From NCBI GenBank assembly GCA_949316235.1, contig OX438748.1, positions 25,980,575 through 26,044,574 on the forward strand: 64,000 bases of DNA, given 5' to 3'. Position 1 is the stretch's first letter, and each line of letters opens with the position of its first letter. This stretch comes from Oegoconia quadripuncta. Taxonomy: Eukaryota; Arthropoda; Insecta; Lepidoptera; Autostichidae. The translations under genes were made by a program, and so were the position numbers. A model generated the notes under the pieces. The model saw only the letters and a program-made list of their open reading frames with translations. It made no database searches and was not told the origin of the DNA. Below are positions 11,572 through 24,200 of this stretch, one piece after another.

Positions 11572-11832
11572 GACGACAAATTGGTGTAGTGGATAGTGAC
11601 CCTATCAGCGAAACCAACGGTTGCGGGTTTGAATCCCGCGAGGGGTATATGTTGTGATGAATACGAACATTTATTCCCGAGCCTTGGATATTTATATAAA
11701 TATTTATGTATGTTTATCCGTTATCTAGTATCCATAGCACAAGCTTTGCTTAGTTTGGGACTAGATAATTGGTGTAAGGGTCTGAAATATTTATTATTTA
11801 TTTTATTATTATTATTAATTAGGTTTAGTGCA
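11572..11832 (+). repeat. SINE-C, full length
   Basis: Head ttggtgtagtggatagtgac plus B-box gggtttgaatcccgcgaggg, body with acatttattcccgag and ttatctagtatccatagcac, ending in an (ATT)n tail. Confidence 0.85.
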
Positions 11833-12519
11833 AAAAACTGATGATGTTCATAGCTAACGTCAAATTACAATGTGGGCCAGGGCTGCCACATTCATGAATT
11901 ACTGCTTTATATGAGTCTATGTATTTCAGGTTGGGTGGTATATGGTTCAGGGTTTGTATGTCGATTTCTTTTATAAGCTTATTTAGATTTTTCGATGATT
12001 TTAGCGTCAAGGATATTAGTTGTTCTATGTAGGTTCGGCTCTATCGTAACTTAAAAAAAAAACGATTTTCTTGATGAGCGAAACCGTCTTATATTACTAC
12101 AAGTGACGCAGATTCTTGTAGTGTCTATCTGGATTAAACGGGTTTATTAAGGTTTTATGTAGCGTTCCGAATGAAACGTTTTCTAAAATCCGGTATAAAC
12201 CTTTATTTACCGGTTTTTTTAAAAACGGTTACAAGCCCTGATGCGATTCAAAATTATCAGATTGCTGAAAGATATAGACTGATTTTATCCAACATGACAC
12301 TACATTATTTTTATAGTGATAGATGAATGATGATCACTTAGCAAATTTGAATTTTGCCTTTGTCCCATTCAGCCATCACGAACATTTAATCTCTGATATT
12401 GTCTGTCTGATACTCATTTAACACAAGATAATAAATTGAAAGTCATGCATGACTGTATGTCATGATTCCTAACACTAGTTTTCGACCGTGTCTTCTGGTA
12501 TGATTATGATATGTCATTC
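11833..12519. other. Intergenic, no gene seen
   Basis: Mostly AT-rich unique-looking sequence between UGT-2 and UGT-3. Short self-similar runs around 12190-12230 (accggttttttt, aaaaacggtt) but no codon-like signal. Confidence 0.4.
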
Positions 12520-12640
12520 TCCCGCAGAGGCAGAGTGGGCAGGCCCTCCACGAGGTGAGCAGGACCGATCGTTGTGGAGATCTTTGGAGGAGGCCTTTGT
12601 CCAGCAGTGAACGTCTTTCGGCTGATATCAATCAATCAAA
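12520..12640 (+). mobile_element. LINE (RTE-like) 3' end fragment
   Basis: The phrase ggaggaggcctttgtccagcagtg is a LINE ORF end that would read LEEAFVQQ; frames are broken. A similar end is at 24515-24610. Confidence 0.6.
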
Positions 12641-13559
12641 ATATTATTTATTTATCTCCACAATTATGTAGGTAGAATAGAATAGAAATACTTATTTTTT
12701 TAAATGTGTACATCACACACATATATACAGGTCGTATTTCTATTTCTAAATAATGTTCAATCACACTTAACCATTACTGGTATACAATAATAATAGAAAA
12801 CAAATTAATCAATTACTCTAGCACGCTATATTATAAAAGTTAGTATTTTGTGTCAATTTAAATTAATATATACAATAATAAAAGTCCGTGTCAATTTCTA
12901 CATAATGTTATTAATGTCATACATACAATAGAATATATATACAAGACAGTGTCACACATCAACAGAATTGTGGGAACTAGACTGTACCTACTATCACCAG
13001 GTAAACCCCCTTTCGAAAAGTATTAAATTTTATAAATTATATTTGTCTATTATCTATATTTAATTTAGACACGTTGAGCGACACTAAATAATGTTTACAA
13101 TTAATGTAACATTGATTGATGGATATGATGATGATTCGCACACAATGATATATAGAAGAGGCTTATAATATTACTGTTCAGATTGAATGTAACTATATAA
13201 ATTTAAAATGTCGAAAACCCTCGAAAAATCTTCGAAACGGCTTAAACTATTTCCATTAAATATCGTTAAAAACCTATCTCCGAGAACAATCTTAAATCGT
13301 TACAAAAAAAAATTGTTAAAAAAAAATTGAAGAGCATGGTAACAGAGAGGGTTTGAAGGATAGTCAACAATTGTATTTTGAAGCCGCCAAGTCGGGAGGC
13401 CATAATATATATTATATATTGTTAAAATAAGTATTATAGTTATGATATATCCAATACGTAGGGGAACATTGTCCGGCATTGGTGCGACAAGTGGAGATGG
13501 CAATAGTTCAATGTTCTTTGCGGATGTGTGTTCTGTTGGGGATTCCATAACTTATTGTT
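12641..13559. other. Intergenic AT-rich DNA; weak Rep-H similarity at 13195-13310
   Basis: No gene supported. A minus-strand open frame at 13548-13300 has a hydrophobic stretch, but no homology I recognise and no supporting signals. Confidence 0.4.
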
Positions 13560-13965
13560 AAGGGCAATACAATCCCACCTCCACACTCCTCCCACTGTAA
13601 CTCCTATAAGCTAGGATCGACAGTGGTACTCGACACGGCGCCTACTGAAGGTAGACGGTGCCCTACGTGACTCTATTGCTACCTTGGACCCCAGACTAAT
13701 TAAAGAAAGAAATAGGGTGTGTAAGTAAGAAAAAGGTTTCCCACTTCCCCCCTTGGCAAATGGGGGTGTAGCCAATGAAATGCAACATGGCACTAGGGCC
13801 ATCCCTATGGGGAAGGAGGGCGAGTGAAGCTCGGCCTCCAGCTTTCGTATACACCACGGACTGCGCCTAGATGCAGTGAGCGTGGCGGTAGCAGTTAAGG
13901 CTACCGCGAGTAATAGTGCCAGTAATACGAATGGCAAAAACGCTTGAAAGCTCGGAAGTTGTGTC
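13560..13965 (-). repeat. Rep-E copy
   Basis: Shares ggcgcctactgaaggtag and ccctatggggaaggagg-type phrases (reverse complemented) with 50975-51285, and its left end with 30040-30140. Its open minus frame is a repeat product, not a gene. Class unknown. Confidence 0.65.
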
Positions 13966-15562
13966 TGTTTAAAACCAGATCGCCGTAGAATACCGGACGG
14001 ATTTCTGAATTTAGGTCGTCAAGCATGTCAATACAGTCGTTATCTCCATGACAGATGTCGTAGAGTAGCATAGCCTGAAGTTGAAGCGCCTAGACCTGAG
14101 ATCCAGCAAAGTATGCCTAAAAGGTATTTGCTTGACAAGCGACTACGAGTACACTTTTAATTGAAATGGGATGGGATGGAATGGGATCTGTGAAATTGTT
14201 AGTGTGATACACGACTTGGCGCGTGACTCTGTAGAGTATTGCCCGCGATTTGATGACCTCCATTTAGTGATTGGAACTCGCAACTTACGTGAACGATAAA
14301 TAGATTATCATTTGCAATGATTAACGTTTGTTTACTCGATGCTAATAACACTGACAAAATATTCGTTCACCAGCTGGGCACATGTTGTTTGCTATAGATT
14401 TTATTGATGGTAAAAATTATATAGTTTGATAGATAGATAAATAGTTAAAATTGTATGACATAGAAATGCACACATACAAGAAAGAAACATACACATACAA
14501 AAGAGTTGGCTATTAATGTTGTTCCGGCTGTTTGAGATAATTCCGTCCGTGGCGCCCTCAATGGACAATGGGCAATGGACAAAATGGGACCCAATGAAGA
14601 TCGATAAATTGGGCAGTTATTATAAATTGTATAAAAAATAAATTATATCTTCAAAACAATTAGTGCTTATAGAGTGATAATTGATTATAGTTACTAACAA
14701 TGACCACGAGAAAAATCTCTAACGTGACTTTGATTTTTTTTTATTTATCAACATTTATTCTTTTATTTACTGGATTAAATGTATTGTAATTTTTTTTTTT
14801 CATTTTTGTCATTACATATTAGGAAATTATTTTACAGCATTAGATTACCTGTATTCAGGCTTGCTTGTTACGGGTACATGTATTTTTGTCCTGCAATAGC
14901 TTGTGAATAAAAAAATTCAGTGTTTGAGATAAGACAGCTAGTCCCCCAAATACGTTGTTGAATCACGTCATCACTTTACATCAGGTCTGATTGAGGCCAA
15001 AGGCAGGGTTAGCCTTTTGTACAACTGATGTGGGCAACTAAAAACTTCCATCATAGCTTCTCTCTCATATCCTTCTCTCTGTATACAATCCGAAGCTCAC
15101 GCAAGCGAAGTCGCAGGCAAAGGCTACTATGTCAATTTTGTGTAAAAAGTATTGCATCGAAATGCTAACTGCGAGAAGCCAAGCAATTCCCAACCCCTGA
15201 AAATTGACAAATTTTCACGTGATATTCCTTTGGCAGAATTCCAGCACCTCCCAACTCGGATAAAGTTGGTTTAAAGGAGCAAAAAACTCTCGCAAGTTTG
15301 AAATATAAACCACTTCAAATCTTATTTCATTTAAATTGAACGTCCTACGGGAACTTCGCCGAGATCAGTTCTATTTTTAGAAAGACTAGATTTTATTATT
15401 CCGTGGCCCTCTTAGGGTCGTTTAGTAAAGCGATCCAGATTGAGATCGAGTCTCAGTCAATATTATTTCTTTGTGTCTCAACTGTCAACTTAAGTTCCTC
15501 TCAATCATGAGATGGTTTATTAATGAGGGCCTAAAGTGGACACCCATCAATGTCGCGTATAC
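13966..15562. other. Intergenic, no gene seen
   Basis: Low-complexity AT stretches and scattered short repeat remnants (a SINE-A-like scrap near 14930-15010). No supported coding region. Confidence 0.4.
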
Positions 15563-15663
15563 GACGGGGGTAGTGGATAGTGACCATGTGAAAGCAACGG
15601 TTGCGGATTCGAATCCCGAGTCATGGATATTTAAAAAGTATGAATGAATATTTATTTGCAGAA
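15563..15663 (+). repeat. SINE-C, internally deleted
   Basis: Head gtagtggatagtgaccatgt and B-box ggattcgaatccc joined directly to gagtcatggatatttaaa. Confidence 0.7.
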
Positions 15664-15680
15664 ACATGGTACAAAGAGAA

Positions 15681-16146
15681 ACCGCCTCCGTGGCTCAATG
15701 TAAACAACATTGGGTTTACGAATCGGAGGTTGCGGGTTCGATCCCCAGCGGGGTACATTTTTAAGTACTCGGTTTAGTTGGTGGTAGGGCATTTTAAATG
15801 TCCACATTAGTAACCTTCTTACCTAATTCTGCCGCCAAATAGCAATTGTTGTCTTCCGGTTGTCCGGTACTAGATAGCCATTTCCCCAAATAAGGACCTT
15901 TTCCCAGTAGTCTTACGGAGTAGTTGAACTACTGGGCATTTCCTTCCCAATAGACTTATTAGTAAGATCACTGGGAACTTTGTACCCAGTAGACTTACCA
16001 GTGAAACAATACTCCCAATAGTCCTACTCGTATATAGACCTCATTGATAGACAACCTACATTAAGATGGGGTTTCCGGGTCAATACGCTTCCACCTTCGG
16101 CCTCATCTTCACTTACACAGTCACAGGTGTGATTGACATCAAGAAC
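15681..16146 (+). repeat. SINE-A carrying a 167-bp insertion
   Basis: Full SINE-A head and body, interrupted after ccccaaataag (15894) and resumed at taagatggggtttccgggtc (16062). Confidence 0.85.
15895..16061. mobile_element. 167-bp hairpin-rich insertion inside SINE-A
   Basis: The insert is flanked by taag on both sides (15891-15894 and 16062-16065). It contains four CCCARTAG motifs followed by YTTAC-like sequence (starts near 15903, 15946, 15985 and 16014) and a perfect 8-bp inverted pair cccagtag/ctactggg. No family recognised. Confidence 0.6.
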
Positions 16147-16320
16147 AGCGTACAGATGCGATACTCGCCATCTCCGTTAGTATGCGTCATCCGAATTAAA
16201 TGGTACGGCCAAGGATAGGCACTCCGCAATTGCCGGCCGTTCGCTGCGTGCGCATGTGATTTACTCACACACACGTGTACGTGCAGGCTAATGCGCTCAT
16301 AGTAATAGCAGGTAATTAAA

Positions 16321-16578
16321 TATGTTTAAGTACTCGGTTTGGTTGGTGGTAGGGCATTTTGAATATCCACCTGGCTAGCTACCACCATCTTATCTAAATC
16401 TGCCGCCAAGCAGCAATGTTAATAGCATTGTTGTGTTCCGGTTGTCAGAGATAAGATAGCCAGTCCCCCAAATAAGATGGAGTTTCCGGGTCAGTATGCT
16501 ACCACCCTCGGCCTCATCTTCACTTAACACCAAGTTTGATTGGGGTCAAGTGCTAACCCGTTGTGCATAAAAAAAAAC
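16321..16578 (+). repeat. SINE-A lacking the tRNA-like head
   Basis: Starts at tatgtttaagtactcggttt and runs to the A-rich tail after gttgtgcataa. Confidence 0.8.
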
Positions 16579-18158
16579 ATCGCTTCGCGCTCGACTAACG
16601 ATGTCATGCTACTGGGGCTGTATAGCCAGTCTCATAAATAATTTGAAGTTGAAAGGGTGAGAAGCCTACCGAGCCGTAAATAGGCATAGATACTATAATA
16701 AATTACAAGAGGCTAATTACTGTTTCATAGTCTAACAGTGGTGTTGCCTGTTATCTATTACATCTGACAGTTTATTTACTTGGCAGCACTGGCAGCAAGC
16801 GCGTAATAAATTCCTTAAATCCCAGGTTATCTCAGAGATAAAACTTGGCAAAGCACCCAGGTAAGTAACGCGTAATTTGTGCAAGACTCGAGAGTAAATT
16901 GGTTGGGGAAAATTAAAAAGTTTTAGTTGATTTACAATATTGCTGTTTTCTTAAACAGCAACACTGAGTTTCACAATGGATTGCGTTTTTTTGTTCTCTT
17001 TTTCTCGCTGCCGTTAATCAGGGATGCCATTTTTGAACGTGAACAAAATGTCTTAAAAGTGAATATTTTTATCCTACGAAATAAATATTTTTTGATTTTT
17101 TTTTCGACCTCATCTTCACTTAACATCAATACGAACTCGTCGTGCATAAAAAAATCTAACGATTTCCCGCGACCTTTATTATGTCTTCTGTTCACCTTGT
17201 GAGTGGACGTCTTACGCTGAGCTTGCCGGTGCGTGGTCTCCACTCGAGAACTTTAATGCCCCACCGCTTATCAATCAATGAATATCAATAATAAATAATT
17301 TTACATAATATTACCAGCTTCATAAATGTTGGAGTCTACAGAAAATATTCAGTTTAATGGCAACTTTCGTGATTGTATAAATAGCGCAGACAGAGAGAAA
17401 TGCTGGAGACAAAATAGCTATTTTCACGTCTTCACAGTCAAGGTCATTTTAACATTGTATTTATTTATTTATTTATTTATTTATTTATCATTTATTGCAC
17501 ACAAGAGAAAAAAAACATACAGATACAACATAATAGAGACGACACAACAGGTTCTGCTTATTTCTACAATGAAATTTCTTCCAGCAGACCTACGAAAGAG
17601 AGATATGACTGGAAGAGGCAGATAAGACGTGCACAATCTAAAAAATGGATAAATATGATAGATAAAAAATGATATGTATCTGGTATTTACTAAGAAAAAT
17701 ATTCATTGAAATTCTTTTGCGTTCATGAACTAATTACAATATTATTTATCAGATAATTGTGTCAGAAGTTACAAAGTTTATATGGTAACTGCAGCAAAAA
17801 CTAGAAAGGAAATCTATCTGTATTAAGAACCAGTTAATATTAACATCTCTAAATTACCTTTGTTGCCCATGGTCCCTGTGATAGTCCCTTGAAGGTACAA
17901 GGGAATTATTTTACCTGTGGTTCCTGAATTTTGTATAAGCCAACTAATTTAAAAACGTATAATAACTGTATATTATTAAAGAAAACAATAAAATTAAACA
18001 TAAGTACCTACTTATACTCTATGCGTTTGTGCTCTATTATAATAACAAAATTAACAACATAAACATACTCCTTTAGTTCCTTCCAAATGCAATCCTTCTT
18101 TTGGTTTACCGCAGTAAGTATAAACAGATCATGGTTTCCTTATCTAAGATCTGATAGA
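16579..18158. other. UGT-3 upstream region, no gene seen
   Basis: Includes a SINE-A 3' scrap at 17105-17154 and a (TTTA)n tract near 17460-17490. Other open frames here lack any recognisable domain. Confidence 0.45.
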
Positions 18159-18192
18159 TATATCAAATAGTAATACCAAAGGACGTATCAGT
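18159..18192 (+). promoter_or_regulatory. Probable core promoter of UGT-3 (weak TATA + TCAGT)
   Basis: TCAGT at 18188-18192 matches the arthropod initiator; a degenerate TATA-like stretch (gatatatca, about 18159-18167) lies ~30 nt upstream. The TATA element is weaker than in the other genes. Confidence 0.45.
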
Positions 18193-18201
18193 GTAGTGCT
18201 A

Positions 18202-18219
18202 ATGTTATCCGACTCGTGA
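18202..18219 (+). promoter_or_regulatory. Short uORF (MLSDS-stop) in UGT-3 leader
   Basis: An ATG 12 nt downstream of the predicted start site opens a five-codon uORF ending at TGA 18217-18219, 12 nt before the main ATG at 18232. Confidence 0.45.
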
Positions 18220-18231
18220 ATACTCGTGATA

Positions 18232-21200
18232 ATGTGTGGTAGTTTGATTTCGTTTATAATAACAACATTGTTACTAACAGAAGTGCAGCCAGCAAGGATC
18301 CTAGGAGTGTTTCCTATACCATCGATTAGTCATCAGGTCGTGTTTAGGGCATATATGCAAGAGTTAGCAAAGAGAGGGCATGAGCTAGTAATCATAACTC
18401 CTGATCCAGCTATGCCTAAAGATCGACCACCTGATAATATTACAGAAATCGATGTATCATTTTCATACAGCTTTATACATAAACATCTTGATGGAATATC
18501 TATATACCAGAGAGGTGTGATCGCAGACGTTAACACAGTAACCAAAGATTTGTACATAGGTTGGTTGTATTTGATTATAGAACAAATCAATCATCCGGAA
18601 GTGAAAGAAATAATTGAAGATAAAAATCAGAAATTTGATTTGGTTGTAACAGAAGCTTATTTTAGTATGCCTTTGATTTTTAGTGAAATATTTAAAGCGC
18701 CAGCGATACAGATATCTTCATTCCACGGGCTTCCTGAGAATTATGAAACAGTAGGTGCGTTGAGTAGCCATCCATTATATTACCCAAATTTTAATAGAAA
18801 TAAATTTCGTGATCTTACATTCTGCGGTAAACTTTATGAAATTTATCTTGAACTAAAGTTGAGATACGAGTTTTGGAAGGTGGTGAACGAAGAAAATAGA
18901 TTGCTGAAACAACAGTTTGGTCCAAGTACACCAAGTATAACGGAACTGAAAGAAAAGGTTCAAATTTTATTTGTAAATACCCATCCAATTTTCGAAGACA
19001 ACAGACCTGTCCCACCAAGTGTTATATATTTGGGTGCTCTCCATTTACAGCCTCAAAAGGATCTACCTCAGGTAAGTACTTGAAACAAGACAGTCGTTAA
19101 ATTAATCATTATACAGACGAGAATCCAGTCTATCATTGTTTATGTATTTCATTACGCGTTTTTTGTAATCTTTTATAAATCTGCTAATATAATGTTTTTT
19201 TTTTATCTTTGCACCCTAGCGCCATCTAGCTCCACACTAAGCAACTAGGCTTGTATTATGGATCCCTAATGGTTGATAAACTACACAAATTCAATTTTGT
19301 AAATAAATACATATGTAAATGAAAAACATCCGTAACCCGGGAACACTTGTCTGTATTCATCATGAAAACATATGCCCCTAGCGGGATTCGAACCCGCGAG
19401 CTTTTGGTATAGTGGTCAGAGTTTTTAACCACTACACCAAACAGATCGATTGAGACTGAATATACGTTTCTGGTTTAAAGCTACCTAATATGCTAAAGTT
19501 TGGATATTTGTTTGTTGCTCAATCACATCGAAACGGATAAACGGATTTGGATGAAATTTAGTATATAGATAGAACATACCCTGGACTGAGACATACGATA
19601 TTTTTATCCCGATAAAGTGAGTAGTTCCCGCGGGATAAACAAATTTCCGCGATAAAGTTAATCGACGTAGGCGAACCCGCGGGCGGAAAGCTAGTTACAA
19701 ATAAGTAAGCTAATAAAGTTGCTGCATATAGGCCATCTTAAATAAATATACAATCATAACCAAAATTACAATTATAATTAATGATCAGTTCTAAACTTAA
19801 TTTACTAATAAATTAATTTACTAATTGTAAATCCTTCTATTTCACTCATAAAGGAATACTTCGAATTGCCTGATCGAACTGATTATTTAAGGACTAGTTC
19901 CAAATTTTAGATTATTATTAGCCGACTCTTAAAATAGAGAAGGTTCTATGTTTTTCTGCTTGTATTTTTATATAATGTACCAATATTTGCATCAATTGTT
20001 ATTCGATTTTGATGATTATTTTGTTGTTTAATAAGATTTACCGACAAAATGGCCCCATACAAATTACGTTAAGCAATGATGAACTAAATCATACTGAATT
20101 CAGCTGTTTTGCCAATTTTTGGCTTTACAATTAATAAATAAATAAATATAATAGATTTGTATAGCCTTTTTATATTTAATATACAATGCATATTTCTGTA
20201 ACAATTTTGTGTACAATAAAGATATTGCGATTCATTTAACTACATGAAATGTAGCTAACTAGATGTTTTTTTTTTTAATAATAATAATAAATATCCTCAG
20301 ATATACACAGCGCCATCTAGTTCCACAGTAGTTCCACACATCAGTACTAGTTGATATACTACATAAATACTTTTTTTATATAAATACTTATTATAAATGA
20401 AAACATCCGTAGCTGGGGTACCTACACATGTCCGTATTCATCACACAAACATTATGCCCCTAGCGGGATTCGAACCCGCAACCTTTTGGTATAGTCGTCA
20501 AAATTATGTTTATTCAGGGTTATGTATTTTTACAGGATCTCAAAAACTACTTGGATATGTCTACTAAAGGCGTAGTATATGTCAGCTTAGGAAGTAATGT
20601 GCTCCCTTCAAATATGGATAAAGATTTATTAGATATATTCTTGGATTCATTTGAAGCTTTGCCTTACGATATTTTATGGAAATTTGAAGGTGACAAATTA
20701 CCCAGACTTTCGAAGAATGTGAAAACTCAAAAATGGTTTCCACAAAGAGATATGCTATGTAAGTATCCTTACTATCATTGTCAGTCTAATACCTACAGAG
20801 TTTCTGAAGCTTGTTACCAAGGCTGCTCTGCAAAATGTATCAGAAACGTACAAAATTAATCACACAGACATGTACCACAGTGATTATGCGTGCGTTATGC
20901 CCGCATTTTCATTATCAATACAGTTGACACTTTCGAAGATACAGGGAATCGCGAGTTTAGCGTTTACGCTATCTCGACATCTAGCATTTACATAATATGT
21001 CTGAATATACTTCAAGTATCTGTAAACTGCACGGACGATAACCACTGCTTGTGCGGTGATACGCCAGAAACTCTGCGGCATCTTCTATGCTGCCTTGCGT
21101 GTCCCGACACTTGTACGCTACAAGACCTGAAGCACTACTCCCAGGCTGATGGTGTAGATGTCCAGGAGTAGGCCACAGTATAAAGAAAATAATACAGTAT

Positions 21201-24200
21201 GATGAGCCGGCGGAAAACTTGATGTCATTGTCAGGGACAATTTTTATTTTTAAGGGAATCACGTACACAAATAACTTGATGAACTTTACACTGTTTATAC
21301 GTAAAATATATTTAGACTGAATAAAATAGAATAGAAACAATAGTAACAGAAAAGTATACGTCCAATCTTTTCAACGGTAAATTATGAACTGATTAAACAA
21401 AAGCTACACAGAAAGAGAGAGAAAGAGAGAGAACAGGCAGAGTTCAAATTTTGAATTTAAAATATTACGACTTAACCGAAAAAGAAACAAACAAGGAGAA
21501 TACTGCAAAAAGAGAACCAACGAGTCGCATGGCGTCTCGTTACAGACCTCTAGGTACGATGCCAGCGACAATGCTGTACGCGTGGCCATATTCTGGTCCT
21601 CAAGAATTTGAGGTTGGCTGTTGATGTTTTTACCATCGACGCGCTAATCAGAAGATAAAATAAAAAAATAAATAAAAAATTCTTTATTGCTCTTCAATCG
21701 ATGTGGCCTTTTAGTCCCGCACAGGTACAACCCTGTCGCACGGGGCATCTCAGATATACAATACAATCTAGTAGGTAAGGAAACTAAATTAAAAGAAACA
21801 AAAGATTATTAATTAATTAATCCATTTCGTCAATTAATTAATTAATTTAGTCAGAGGCCAGTTTATAACAGGCTGTAAATACCCGCAACAATATAGTTTA
21901 CACTGTATCGCTGCAAGTATTTGCATTTCGTAAGGGCCGGCGCCCACTGCCGGCACGGCACAGCCTGTCATGGCAAAGGATTTTATTACTAATCAAGTTA
22001 TTTTGAATCTTATTGCAATGAGTTTAGAATTCATGTTACTTTATTTCGATACCACGATGCAGCAACGTGCCGCGGGATGCTGCGGCATGACGCGACGCGC
22101 CGCTAGATGTTGCGGCATGACGTGACGTGAAATTATGCACCCAGAATTGTCTTTTCATCAAATTAGCAGTTCTTATTTGTCTCTCTTCATCTTCAACTAG
22201 AAGTGCTATTAATACTAAATCCCAGTCAACCATAACGACACAACCAACTTCGAATCCGCGCGGAGCAAAACTGATTGATGTCAGAGTGTCTGCTCTTTCA
22301 GCAGGATGCCACGGGATGCTGCAGCACTACCTGCCGTGCCATGCTCTGCCACGCCGGCAGTGGGCACCGGCCCTAAGTCACAACCTCGCGGCCAACCTAT
22401 CCGTCCAGTATAAAGGGCGGGCTAGGTCATAGTTGTCGTTTATGTTGTTTTAAAATGAGACTTCTAGTAGAAGTTATATATTATGCATTCAACCACAATA
22501 GATTAAGACGGATGTTAGCTGCAATGACTTGAAATAAGTAAATTGTAGGTGTTAAAAACCCATAACGAAAATGAAAAAAAAAAAAACAACGGTACATCCG
22601 ATCTGTAACCTATGCACGCCCAGATTCTGGTCACATTGGTGTCGATTCGGATGTACACCAACTAAACTAAACTAAACTAAACTAAAACCAGTTTTGGAGT
22701 GGTGCCGTCGCATCGTACTGTTCCAGGGAGAAAGAGACAGTACTACTCTAAAACTGGTTTTAGTTTAGTTTAGTTTAGTTTAGTTGGTGTACATCCTAAT
22801 CGACACCAATATCTTACTATATATCATATCATGATATATATTTTTCAGCACATCCGAAAATCAAAGTATTTGTTACTCAAGGAGGATTACAGTCGACCGA
22901 TGAAGCCGTTGATGCTGGGTTGCCTTTAGTTGGTATATCAATGATGAGTGATCAGTTCTATAATGTCAATAAATACGTTGAGCTGGGAATAGGGGTACAA
23001 GTGGATGCTATGACGATCACAGCTGAGGCTTTGGTGAATGCTGTGAACACTGTTTTCAATAATGATAGGTAAGATGATCTCTCAGTAATAGAATAGTTTA
23101 TTTTATTTTAAAATAATATTTTGAAAGGGATATCATCATCAGGCCGTAAGCATCCCACTGCAGGGATATTGGCTTTCCATCGTATATGAGGGAGTGTGGG
23201 CATAGTCCACCACGCTGGCCCAATGCGGGTTGGGGTCTTCACATGCCTTTGAATTTTTATTTCTCAGACATGCAGGTTTCCTCACGATGTTTTCCTTCAC
23301 CGTTTAAGAGCAGTCGGATAAATGCACATAAGTAATTAAATTAAATTTAAAAACTCATCTCAGCCTGCCTGGGAATCGAACCCGGACCTCCTAAATTGGG
23401 AGACCGCGTCTTAACCGCTGAACCACCGACGCTTTTCTCAAATAATTTATGTTAGTTTAGTTCATAATTTTTAGACTGCACTGTTGCTATAAATCATTAA
23501 TTAGGGATCTATCGGGATCCTTGGTTGATAATAATAATAATAATAGAATACGGCAACCTTAAATCATTACAATAAATAAATAAATATTTCGGACACTTAC
23601 ACCAATCATCTAGTCCCAAACTAAGCAAAGTTTGTGCTATGGATACTAGATAACTGATAAACATACATAAATATTTATATAAACATACAGGACTCGGGAA
23701 TAAATGTTCGTATTCATCACACAAACATTTTCCCCTGCGGGATTCGAACCCGCAACCGTTCGCTTTACTGACAGGGTCACTATCCACTACACCAACCGGT
23801 CGTCTAAAACTTATAGTTTTACTATATTTATGAAGGCAATTTAGATGTCTTACCTTTACGATATTAGGCGACAAATTTAGATTAATCTAAATCTGAATAA
23901 AGTGCTTAAGTACTAGGTACGTGAAGGTTTCCCAACTGCATGTGTCTCTTGAATTATAAAGCAAACTGCCAAAAAATAGAATTCCGGCGACGATTTTTTA
24001 AACTACCTTTTAGTTTATTTTAGTTACAGACGTAACATACGTCACCTTCGAGCAGTAATACGCGATCAGCCACAGAAGCCTATAGACCGCGCAGTATGGT
24101 GGACAGAGCACGTGATACGTCACGGTGGAACTCATCTACGCGCGCGAGCCGCCAACATCTCCTGGTCAGACTATTACATGTTAGATGTTTTATTACCTGT

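Noticed and set aside
13611..13937. Minus-strand 108-codon frame with a hydrophobic start resembling a signal peptide
   Set aside because: The DNA is a Rep-E copy present again at 50975-51285 without the same frame, so it is a repeat product.
18226..18231. GTG start for UGT-3
   Set aside because: The insect gene has an ATG two codons later in the same frame that starts the signal peptide.
24028..24032. Alternative acceptor at 24029 for UGT-3 exon 4
   Set aside because: It keeps the frame but removes the Ser-Tyr start that is conserved in UGT-1 and UGT-2; usable in principle, less likely.
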